In this document: positions 1-6,195 of the stretch, one piece after another
Layout: each line of letters opens with the position of its first letter
Position numbering within the stretch: the first letter of the stretch is position 1
DNA from: DASPPF01 sp032906705
Lineage (GTDB): Archaea; Thermoproteota; Nitrososphaeria; Nitrososphaerales; Gagatemarchaeaceae
Direction: 5' to 3'
Assembly: GCA_032906705.1 (NCBI GenBank)
Contig: JAJTZC010000013.1
Coordinates: 1-31,401 of the forward strand
Length of the DNA stretch: 31,401 bases
Position numbers and translations under genes: made by a program
The notes under the pieces: generated by a model
What the model was told of the DNA's origin: nothing
Databases searched by the model: none
What the model saw: the letters and a program-made list of their open reading frames with translations, nothing else

Positions 1-183
1 GTGTTCGGTGGGGCAGGCGCAGTTGCTGCCGCCACCACACTGGCGCAGTATCAGGCACTCTTCATAGGAGTGAGCATCCCCGTGCTAATGGCTACGCCCT
101 TCTTGATTTCTCGAAATCTCTCGAGGGTCTTCAAGGAAGGTTGCATCACTTCTTCTTCAGCGTTCTCGACTCCTAAGGTTTGA
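1..183 (+). CDS. 3' end of a MerT-like membrane protein gene (partial)
   Basis: The last 60 codons of a gene that begins before the window. The visible part has a Gly/Ala-rich stretch, then a hydrophobic helix at about residues 17-37, then a short basic tail. The pattern L-x-x-Y-Q followed by V-S-I and a terminal R-x-L resembles the last helix of the membrane protein at 2410-2952, and also the last helix of MerT-type mercury transporters (Y-x-x-I-F-I-G-V). It is convergent with the P-type ATPase gene and overlaps its stop codon by 11 bases. The hydrophobic helix is seen directly; the MerT relation is an inference from a short stretch. It could be any small membrane protein. Confidence 0.4.
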   Translation: MFGGAGAVAAATTLAQYQALFIGVSIPVLMATPFLISRNLSRVFKEGCITSSSAFSTPKV

Positions 184-2407
184 ATCTCAGAAGGGGTAGA
201 GCATAACCAATAACGATTAGTGTTACTCCATCATCGCCCAGCACTCCAAACCACAATGGGATGAGCCCCAGGGCAGCAAGGATTATGAAGACGAATTTCA
301 GTCCCAGTGCGACTCCTATGTTCGTTTTGACCCTTGACATCACTCTCTTCCCTAGCTTCAACAGATAAGGGATCCGTCTGAGGTCCGAGCCCATCAGCGC
401 AACGTCCGCAGCCTCTATCGCTACGTCGTTCCCTGCCGTTCCTACGGCAACGCCAACATTCGATGCCGCTAGAACTGGTGCGTCGTTGACTCCGTCGCCA
501 ACCATGACCACCGCGCCGTACTTCTGCCTCATTTCCTTCGCAATCCTGACCTTATCCTCGGGAAGCAACTCAGCATAGTATTCCTCTATACCTAGTTCAC
601 CAGCGACTCGCTTGGCAGTTGTATGGTTGTCTCCGGTGAGCATGGCTATCTTCACACCCAGAGACTTCAGATGCCGGACAACCTCCCTGGCCTCTTCGCG
701 AACTTCATCCGACACATCGATCAAACCTGCGAACCTGCCATCCGTCGCTACGCAGATCAGGGTTCCAGAAGGAGCATCGTTATCAAGGATCGTCGGAGCT
801 AGCTTGACTCCTTCATCAACGAGGAAAGAAGGCTTGCCTACAAGTACGGTTCTGCCATCTCGCATGTAGGCTTTGACCCCCTTGCCAGAGACTTCAGTGA
901 GTCTTGCGTCACCGTTCGGGTCTAGGCCCGATGATTTCGCGGCTTCGACTATCGCCGCCGCGATCGGATGACTTGAGCTGGATTCGGCAAGAGCAGCGAG
1001 TTGAAGAACCTCGTCCTTCCTGAAGCCATCGGCTGGTTTAACAGTGCTTACCTTGAGCCTTCCCTTTGTTAGAGTACCCGTCTTGTCAAGGATGACCGCC
1101 TTCACATCCTTGAGCCTCTCGAACATGCTCGCGTCCTTTACGAGGATCCCGTTGTCTGCATATTCGGAGAAGACGGAGAGACCGACGCTTGGGCTTGAGA
1201 AACCGATGGCGCAGGGGTAGCCTATTACCGCGACCAATAACGCGCTTACAACTCCAGTCTCCAAGTATGCAGGATTGCCGATCAAGAAGCCAAACGCTGT
1301 CCATGCTACCAAAGTGATGGAAGCCACGACCAGAACTAACGGAACCCATACGCGATCAACTACCCTGTCGAAGAATGTCAGAATGGTGGAGCGTGTCTGC
1401 CTTGCAGAGCGTACGAGTCCGAGTATTCTAGAAATGTAGCTGCCGCTGTAGTCTGAAGTGGTTCTTATGGTTAGGACACCGCTACCGTTGGTTGACCCTC
1501 CAATTACTTCGTCTCCTGCCTGCTTTAGGACTGGTGAGGATTCCCCCGTCAGGATGGCTTCGGAAACTTCGGACCTTCCATCAACCACCGTACCGTCAAG
1601 GGGCACTCTCTCTCCCGGCCTGACAAGTATTGTGTCGCCAACCTTCACTTCGGATACGGCAACTTGAAGCTCCTTGCCTCCACCCACTACTCTCGCCATG
1701 GGAGGCCTGAGATCCATGAGCTTCTTGACCGATTTCTCTACGTTGAACCTTAGCCGCGCTCCAAGCCAGCCGGCTGTAAGGTGAAGCCCTGTAAGCAAGA
1801 TTGCAATGAAGAAGAATGGTCTGAATATTGGAACGAAGAAGCTGGCGAGCCCAAGGAGGTACGCCGCGAAGCCTGCCACTCCATACAAAACGTGCTCATT
1901 GAGGATGCGTTTCTGCAGTGCGGCTACCGTTCCCCTGTGGATCGGCATCGCATAATAGAAGAAGACGATTGTTGCAATAACGAAGTTTGCTGACGTGGCA
2001 AGCAGGCTGTACTGACTGGGGAGCAGAGCGGAGGGAAATATGCTCGAGAACATCAAGGGAAAGACTATGGCGAATGAGATTGCAGCGAACGCCCAGGTGG
2101 TTAGAGCCCTCTTCTTGCTATCAGATAGTATCAGATTGCTCATGTTTTCTCTTCCTTCAAAAATATAGTAACCAAGTCTCTGAAGCTCAGTCTTTAGGCG
2201 ACTCTTCTCTACAGTATTTGGATCGTGCTTGATGAAGACCTCTCCAGATTCCATGAGAACCTTTGAAGAAACCACGCCGTTGACCTGCTTCAGACCTTTT
2301 TCTATGGTTGATGCGCAGAAAGCGCATGCCATTCCTCCGACGTAAAACTGCGTTGTTGTCATTAGCGTCTTTTCAGAGGGGGCTTCCTGCCCGCGAGATT
2401 GATTCAT
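173..2407 (-). CDS. P1B-type heavy-metal-translocating ATPase with YPC motif
   Basis: ATP-driven exporter of soft metal cations across the cytoplasmic membrane. Residues are numbered from ATG 2407 (744 aa). A heavy-metal-associated domain with GGMACAFC holds Cys28 and Cys31. The actuator TGES is at 287-290, the phosphorylated Asp441 lies in DKTGT, the HP motif has His480, and the hinge GDGVND is at 637-642. The last two helices carry ALGLK (Lys704) and GDDG (Asp725), the pattern of the Zn/Cd/Pb-type P1B-2 group (ZntA). The metal-site CPC is replaced by Tyr397-Pro-Cys399, so specificity is uncertain. ATG 2407 follows the stop of the upstream gene by two bases. A GTG at 2428 is in frame but lacks a ribosome site, while a GGAGG lies 14 bases before the ATG. 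It is the last gene of a three-gene metal cassette. Confidence 0.93.
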   Translation of the reverse strand: MNQSRGQEAPSEKTLMTTTQFYVGGMACAFCASTIEKGLKQVNGVVSSKVLMESGEVFIKHDPNTVEKSRLKTELQRLGYYIFEGRENMSNLILSDSKKRALTTWAFAAISFAIVFPLMFSSIFPSALLPSQYSLLATSANFVIATIVFFYYAMPIHRGTVAALQKRILNEHVLYGVAGFAAYLLGLASFFVPIFRPFFFIAILLTGLHLTAGWLGARLRFNVEKSVKKLMDLRPPMARVVGGGKELQVAVSEVKVGDTILVRPGERVPLDGTVVDGRSEVSEAILTGESSPVLKQAGDEVIGGSTNGSGVLTIRTTSDYSGSYISRILGLVRSARQTRSTILTFFDRVVDRVWVPLVLVVASITLVAWTAFGFLIGNPAYLETGVVSALLVAVIGYPCAIGFSSPSVGLSVFSEYADNGILVKDASMFERLKDVKAVILDKTGTLTKGRLKVSTVKPADGFRKDEVLQLAALAESSSSHPIAAAIVEAAKSSGLDPNGDARLTEVSGKGVKAYMRDGRTVLVGKPSFLVDEGVKLAPTILDNDAPSGTLICVATDGRFAGLIDVSDEVREEAREVVRHLKSLGVKIAMLTGDNHTTAKRVAGELGIEEYYAELLPEDKVRIAKEMRQKYGAVVMVGDGVNDAPVLAASNVGVAVGTAGNDVAIEAADVALMGSDLRRIPYLLKLGKRVMSRVKTNIGVALGLKFVFIILAALGLIPLWFGVLGDDGVTLIVIGYALPLLRFKP

Positions 2408-2409
2408 TT

Positions 2410-2952
2410 CTATCGCCTTTTCCTCCACGAAGGCGTGGAAGCAAAGCCCACTATTCTATCGGGCGTTTGAACCCTACCCAGAATGCGATAAACCAGGTAC
2501 AGATTGACAGCGATAGAGACAACCAAAATCCAAGACTGGTATTCAACCAGGGCTGTTATTATCCCGATGCCGGAAATTGCGCTCGCGCCAAGAAAGGTGA
2601 GCAGCGGCAGCAGCAAGGAGGTGTGGCAGGAGCAGCTGATTACTCCCCCAAGAAGCGACGTGGCAACACTCGACGAGCCTGATGCTGCGTTGGACCTGGC
2701 CATCCGTTTGATTAACAACTTGGAGCGGAGCGAATAAACATTCAGGCCCATCAGCACCGACGAGACACCAACCAGCAAATAGAAAAGTACAAAGTAGCTC
2801 GCAGTAGCCATTGCCGGACTGCCGGTCGCAAGGTCAAGGTACTTGAAGAAAGCCAGGTAGGCCAGCGCGGTTGATACTGCCACAGTAGGAAATAACCGCG
2901 AAGCGAGTATTCCGCTGAACACGTTTGCTCTATCGAGCGTTCTCTGACTCAT
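2410..2952 (-). CDS. four-helix MerT-like membrane protein with CSCH motif
   Basis: A 180-residue integral membrane protein with predicted helices at about 20-40, 50-72, 97-118 and 135-157, and a basic C-terminal tail. Helix 3 contains Cys107-Ser-Cys109-His110 followed by a hydrophobic LLLPLL run, where MerT-type mercury transporters have a Cys-Cys pair in their first helix. The last helix has an E-Y-Q start like MerT. I infer that the C-terminal half is a MerT-like two-helix unit with two extra helices in front. The start ATG 2952 lies one base after the stop of the Cys-rich protein gene, with GGAGGT just upstream. A longer reading from 3009 would overlap that gene and has no such site. The gene is translationally coupled to both neighbours. 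The transported metal is unknown. Confidence 0.8.
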   Translation of the reverse strand: MSQRTLDRANVFSGILASRLFPTVAVSTALAYLAFFKYLDLATGSPAMATASYFVLFYLLVGVSSVLMGLNVYSLRSKLLIKRMARSNAASGSSSVATSLLGGVISCSCHTSLLLPLLTFLGASAISGIGIITALVEYQSWILVVSIAVNLYLVYRILGRVQTPDRIVGFASTPSWRKRR

Positions 2953-2953
2953 T

Positions 2954-3550
2954 TCATGGACCTCCGCAACAGTCCTCCAGGTCCCATATGTTCGCGATCT
3001 GCTGTGCATTCCAGCCGTCTTGACTTATCAGGGCTTTTGCAAGTCCTTCGTGTGCATACCAGGCCCAGCATTGGCAGCAACATGGTCCCTCCGTTGATGT
3101 CTTGACGGCACTATCATAGACTGCCTGTTGTGAGGGCGTTAAGGCAATGCCATCGTACGCTATCATCTGCTTGGCAGAAGACGCGGAAACATTGTACGGG
3201 TCCCGGGGTATGATGCTGATGTTCGAGTAGTTCTTCAAGCCTTCAATCTGCGAGACGTAGTGACTGTAGACCATCGGAGTACAGCACGAACCCTGGAGAT
3301 AGTAGTCGTCAGCGAGTGAGTTGATGTACTTTGTATTGGCTCTCTGATCTCCGATGTATGCGCAGACATCCGTGTGCGCCTGGCTCAAGATACGAAAGTT
3401 AGCGGCAATAATGCTAGCGTCCTGTGGATCCGGAGAGTTCTGAACCTGTCCTGAAGTTGAGTTGTAACCATAGTAAGCAACGATTCCCGCGACGAGGAGA
3501 GCGGTGAGCACTATCCCGCCTAGAATGTAAGTTTTCTTTCTCGCATTCAA
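2954..3550 (-). CDS. exported cysteine-rich protein, PCYCGC-like
   Basis: A 198-residue protein with a short basic N-terminus (NARKK), a hydrophobic signal anchor at about 8-27, and an extracytoplasmic domain with nine cysteines: 63, 89-90, 157-159, 161 and 194-195. The C-terminal block P-CCC-Q-C followed about 30 residues later by I-W-D-x-x-D-C-C-G recalls the PCYCGC-motif family, exported proteins of unknown function. The Cys pairs and the neighbours (MerT-like protein and P1B ATPase) suggest a metal-binding or thiol-relay role outside the membrane, possibly like MerP. The start is a TTG, since no ATG precedes the signal helix. A TATA-like box 36 bases upstream fits a leader of about 10 bases. 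First gene of the cassette. Confidence 0.75.
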   Translation of the reverse strand: MNARKKTYILGGIVLTALLVAGIVAYYGYNSTSGQVQNSPDPQDASIIAANFRILSQAHTDVCAYIGDQRANTKYINSLADDYYLQGSCCTPMVYSHYVSQIEGLKNYSNISIIPRDPYNVSASSAKQMIAYDGIALTPSQQAVYDSAVKTSTEGPCCCQCWAWYAHEGLAKALISQDGWNAQQIANIWDLEDCCGGP

Positions 3551-3555
3551 TGCGA
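3541..3555. promoter_or_regulatory. perfect 15-base palindrome over the start codon
   Basis: TCGCATT-C-AATGCGA, two perfect 7-base arms around one base. It contains the TTG start of the Cys-rich protein gene and lies a few bases downstream of the transcription start predicted from the TATA box. It could be a repressor operator. As RNA it could fold as a 5-bp stem with the UUG start codon in the loop. Confidence 0.5.
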
Positions 3556-3581
3556 TGTCCCAGCAAAAGAAGTTTATCTTT

Positions 3582-3589
3582 TATTTAAA
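3582..3589 (-). promoter_or_regulatory. TATA-like box of the metal cassette
   Basis: On the minus strand this reads TTTAAATA. Its centre lies about 26 bases before position 3560, giving a predicted leader of about 10 bases ahead of the TTG at 3550. An inverted repeat CGAAA-N8-TTTCG at 3592-3609 sits directly upstream, where the BRE and activators or repressors would act. Confidence 0.6.
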
Positions 3590-3591
3590 CC

Positions 3592-3609
3592 CGAAACGTA
3601 ATAATTTCG
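3592..3609. repeat. inverted repeat CGAAA-N8-TTTCG upstream of the TATA box
   Basis: Two 5-base arms separated by an AT-rich 8-base spacer, next to the TATA box of the metal cassette. Its size and position would suit a dimeric winged-helix regulator such as an ArsR-type metal sensor. No such regulator gene is in the window, so this is only a suggestion. Confidence 0.35.
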
Positions 3610-3963
3610 CGGACCCTAACACTACACCGCCTACAATAGTATGGTGAGCAACACTCCCTGCGAGATAGCAGAGGCGTCGATAGCAAGTCAGTCAGGGTGC
3701 GGACAAAGGGCAGCAACGGTAGTGCAGGACAATACCCATGCAGGTGATGTGGGGGATGGTTCCGTGGCAAGTACATCAGCGGCCGATACGGCAAGAATCT
3801 TCTGTTCGAGCTCGTGAATACGTGGAGATAGAATGTACACACTGAGGTATCGGCTCGACCGAAACAACTGGAGGAATCTTCACACAATCTGAAGAAGGTT
3901 TGGGTTCTGACACGCCGTGCAAGGAGCCATGCTCCATTGTCTGAACATGCTCGGCAGGCCGCG
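3610..3963. other. gene-free stretch
   Basis: I see no convincing gene here. Open frames on both strands are short, have low-complexity His/Pro/Cys composition and no recognisable family motif. The stretch separates the metal cassette from the integrase-like fragment. Confidence 0.5.
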
Positions 3964-3965
3964 TC

Positions 3966-3973
3966 TTTATATG
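3966..3973 (+). promoter_or_regulatory. TATA-like box of the integrase-like fragment
   Basis: TTTATATG centred 26 bases before the ATG at 3995. This is the spacing of a leaderless archaeal transcript and the main reason for choosing that start. Confidence 0.5.
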
Positions 3974-4027
3974 CGGTGGCATGATACTAGGAGCATGTCA
4001 ACTAGCAGGGAAGAGATGGAGGTTTCA

Positions 4028-4041
4028 GCACCGATCGGTGC
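4028..4041. repeat. perfect 14-base palindrome
   Basis: GCACCGATCGGTGC is perfectly self-complementary. It lies just inside the integrase-like reading frame, about 30 bases after the proposed start, and could be a regulator or recombinase binding site. Confidence 0.45.
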
Positions 4042-4180
4042 CGAGTCCCTTCCGACCCGGACCCCACGCCCTGTTGGTGCATTTATACGCGGCTCGTCTG
4101 ATGTGGAGTGCATGAAGGGCAAAGACGCGCCTGGAGCAAAGTTAGGTGGCCCCATAAATGGTACAACTACCGAGCTAGGC

Positions 4181-4197
4181 GACCCCGGCACGGGGTC
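4181..4197. repeat. strong hairpin, 7-bp GC stem with 3-base loop
   Basis: GACCCCG-GCA-CGGGGTC. The stem is GC-rich and the loop tight. No T-run follows, so it is not a typical terminator. It falls within the low-complexity half of the integrase-like frame. Confidence 0.5.
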
Positions 4198-4506
4198 CCC
4201 TACTGCACCCGCCTTAAATGTCAGGAGGGCCTCGCAGCACATGCGCTGGTTCGAGGCCTTTCTGCGGGTCGAGGAATGGAACTCCGACTGCCCGAGCCTG
4301 CAGAGGCTCCTCGACCGCCTGGCCAGGAAGACCAGGTCAGAGCCCAGCCGGAGGCGATACCTAGGCGCTGACGCGGCTCGCAGTAGGGAGGGGAAGGGCC
4401 CGGAAGAGGCGTTGCTACTTCTTCATCGGATTCAAGCATGATTGGCACTAGAAATCAGACGACAAGGTGACAGTCCCAGCCTGATTGACCCGAGACGATA
4501 ATTCGC

Positions 4507-4926
4507 TCAGAGTTGACCCGAGAGTGACGTGAGGCTTGACATTACCTCCATCGTGCTCTCGAACAGTCGGGTCTGCGTGACGCGCCCGATTATCTTCCCC
4601 TTCTCGACGACGTAGAGCCGGCGAATGTCCTTCTCTACCATCAGGCTCATTGCCTCCCTGATGCTCGCGTCGGGGCCTATAGTGACGAGCGGCGAGGACA
4701 TTATCTTCTCGACCGGAAGCGTGTCAGGAGCCAGACCTTTCCCAACGCATCTCCTGATCACGTCCCTCTCAGTCACCACTCCCTCCGGGAGACTCCTCTT
4801 CTCGACGACCAAAGACCATACGTTGGAATGGAGCATCTTCTTGATCGCGTTCGAAACTGATGCGGCCGAATCGATTGGTATGACGTCCTTGTCCATCACG
4901 TCTCTCACCTTGAGTACGATTTCCAA
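4507..4926 (-). CDS. tandem CBS-domain protein
   Basis: A 139-residue soluble protein made of two CBS domains, at about 4-60 (V-R-D-V-M start) and 72-128 (V-E-K-I-M start, R-R-L-Y-V-V and G-R-V-T-Q core). Such pairs form a Bateman module that binds adenosine nucleotides or related ligands. No effector domain is attached, so it probably acts on a partner protein or serves as an energy sensor. The start is a TTG (codon 1), with in-frame GTG and ATG codons at positions 7 and 11 as alternatives. A TATA-like GGTTAATACC at 4956-4965 suggests a nearly leaderless transcript. It is divergent from the CoA-transferase gene, sharing a 101-base control region. The target is unknown. Confidence 0.9.
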   Translation of the reverse strand: MEIVLKVRDVMDKDVIPIDSAASVSNAIKKMLHSNVWSLVVEKRSLPEGVVTERDVIRRCVGKGLAPDTLPVEKIMSSPLVTIGPDASIREAMSLMVEKDIRRLYVVEKGKIIGRVTQTRLFESTMEVMSSLTSLSGQL

Positions 4927-4938
4927 TTGACCTTCGTT

Positions 4939-4957
4939 CCTCCCGCCCGATGGGAGG
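4939..4957. promoter_or_regulatory. inverted repeat between TATA box and start of the CBS gene
   Basis: CCTCCC-N7-GGGAGG lies between the TATA-like box (4956-4965, minus strand) and the predicted transcription start near 4935 of the CBS-domain gene. A repressor bound there would block initiation. It may also simply hold a GGGAGG ribosome-site-like sequence. Confidence 0.35.
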
Positions 4958-4997
4958 TATTAACCTTGGCAGACGATTCTCAAAGTGGGAAGCAAGG

Positions 4998-5003
4998 TTT
5001 TAG
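4998..5003 (+). promoter_or_regulatory. TATA-like box of the CoA-transferase gene
   Basis: TTTTAG centred about 28 bases before the ATG at 5028, within an AT-richer patch of the divergent intergenic region. It suggests a leaderless transcript. Confidence 0.4.
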
Positions 5004-5027
5004 CCAAGCTTCTATCGGTCGGAGCGA

Positions 5028-6122
5028 ATGAGGGGCCCGCTCTCTGGCACACGCGTCGTGGAGTTGGGGACATACGTTGCGGCTCCTGCGCTTGGGAGCA
5101 TCCTCGGGATGCTCGGCGCTGATGTCGTCAAGGTCGAGCCGCCATCGGGGGACCCGACGAGGAGCCTAACTCCGTGGAGCTGGGTAAACTACAACTGGAA
5201 CAAGAAAAGTATCGTGTTGGACCTGAAGTCCCCCGATGGCATCGATCGCATGTGGCGGCTTCTGAAGGATGCTGATGTTTTCATCGAGAGCCTGTCGCCT
5301 CGGGCGGTGAAGGAGCTCGGACTTGCGTTCCCGAAGACGAAGCGAATCAACCGGAAGATAATCTACTGCTCGATCAAGGGTTTCGGCAGCGACAGCGCCT
5401 CCTCTCAACGCGTGGGGTTCGACACGATTGCCCAGGCCGAGGGTGGGCTGATGTACGTCGCAAAGAGTGAGGGAGGGAGCCCCTCCCGGGTCGGCAACCC
5501 TTGTGTGGACCTCTCTGCTGCGACCTTCGGGGCGGTTGGCGTTCTGTCCGCGATGCTTAGCAGGCCGAGGAAGGCTGCCTACATCGAGGTGCCGTTGTAC
5601 GACGTCGTTGTCTACTGGAACGGGTATTGGTTGCCCTACATCGACATCAACGGCTCCGAACCCACACAGCTGGGCTCATCTCACCCCGCTTTTGCGCCGT
5701 ATGGAATATTCACGACAAAGGATGGGTTCATCTTCATCGGGGTGTTGGCTGACCCTCAATGGCAGAAGCTGGTAACGAAGCTGAATCTCGCATCACCCAC
5801 CCACTTCTCACGAACTGGCGAGAGAATTGCTGCCCGGGAGCAGGTTAACGCTCAGGTCCAGAGTGCAGTGGCTCAGAAGACGACCTCCGACTTGCTGGAC
5901 CTCCTGGGAGAAGACGTTCCCTGCGCTCGCGTGAGCACCTTGATGGACATTTACCGCGACGAAGAGCTTAGGAAGAGGAAGGTCATCAGAACCGTCAGAC
6001 ACGAAGGTCGGGACTTCAGTGTGGCGCTTCCCCCGGTGCCTAGCCCGCGAAGATTGAGGCGGATGCCAGAGCCGCCTATCTTCGGCAATGGGAAGGCCGG
6101 GCGACGAGGTCAGGTCGACTGA
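5028..6122 (+). CDS. class III CoA-transferase (CaiB/BaiF family)
   Basis: A 364-residue enzyme that moves CoA between carboxylic acids. The family N-terminus is clear (GTRVVELGTYVAAP, then GADVVKVEPPSGDPTR), followed by N-K-K-S-I-V-L-D-L-K, E-S-L-S-P-R, G-F-G and F-D-T-I-A-Q-A-E-G-G-L-M. The catalytic Asp is most likely Asp161 in GNPCVDLSA. The length is slightly below the usual 380-440 of formyl-CoA and succinyl-CoA:acid transferases. It begins the block holding the Liv importer, a CitE-like lyase and a MaoC-like hydratase, so a role in activating an imported acid such as itaconate, mesaconate, citramalate or malate is plausible. The substrate cannot be read from sequence alone. Confidence 0.92.
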   Translation: MRGPLSGTRVVELGTYVAAPALGSILGMLGADVVKVEPPSGDPTRSLTPWSWVNYNWNKKSIVLDLKSPDGIDRMWRLLKDADVFIESLSPRAVKELGLAFPKTKRINRKIIYCSIKGFGSDSASSQRVGFDTIAQAEGGLMYVAKSEGGSPSRVGNPCVDLSAATFGAVGVLSAMLSRPRKAAYIEVPLYDVVVYWNGYWLPYIDINGSEPTQLGSSHPAFAPYGIFTTKDGFIFIGVLADPQWQKLVTKLNLASPTHFSRTGERIAAREQVNAQVQSAVAQKTTSDLLDLLGEDVPCARVSTLMDIYRDEELRKRKVIRTVRHEGRDFSVALPPVPSPRRLRRMPEPPIFGNGKAGRRGQVD

Positions 6123-6164
6123 GACCGATCGGAAGACGCTCGGTCTCGAGTTTAGGGACAACGC

Positions 6165-6172
6165 CTATAAGG
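6165..6172 (+). promoter_or_regulatory. TATA-like box ahead of the solute-binding protein gene
   Basis: CTATAAGG, inside the symmetric GCCTATAAGGC, is centred 28 bases before the TTG at 6196. It supports a separate leaderless transcript for the solute-binding protein, more abundant than the permease genes. Confidence 0.5.
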
Positions 6173-6195
6173 CGAACTTGGCCACAAAAAACGTA

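Larger units (their letters stand above)
3995..4441 (+). pseudogene. probable truncated tyrosine-recombinase (integrase) N-terminus
   Basis: An open frame of 148 codons. Residues from about 80 onward (MRWFEAFLRVEEW, then S-L-x-R-L-L-D-R-L-x-R-K-T, S-R-R-R-Y-L, G-K-G-P-E-E) have the spacing of the helical N-terminal core-binding domain of XerC/D-like archaeal integrases. The catalytic domain with the R...H-x-x-R...Y residues is missing, because the frame stops at 4441 and intact CBS-domain coding begins at 4507 on the other strand. The first 75 residues are Pro/Gly/Thr-rich, match nothing I know, and may not be translated. The TATA-like box at 3966-3973 fits a leaderless start at 3995. It could instead be an unrelated orphan protein. 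The integrase relation is an inference from pattern only. Confidence 0.35.

Noticed and set aside
3585..3887. 100-codon minus-strand open frame
   Set aside because: Composition is His/Pro/Cys/Arg-heavy without motif or membrane pattern, it covers the metal-cassette promoter, and no start signal is seen.
4181..4197. Hairpin read as a transcription terminator or tRNA arm
   Set aside because: No T-run follows, and the conserved T-loop bases and acceptor pairing of a tRNA are missing.
3967..4242. 91-codon minus-strand open frame opposite the integrase-like frame
   Set aside because: It has no recognisable motif, covers the opposing TATA-like box, and is Pro/Gly/Ser-rich as expected of an antisense shadow.
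4926..5027. Riboswitch in the divergent intergenic region
   Set aside because: With predicted starts within about ten bases of each start codon, neither transcript has enough leader.
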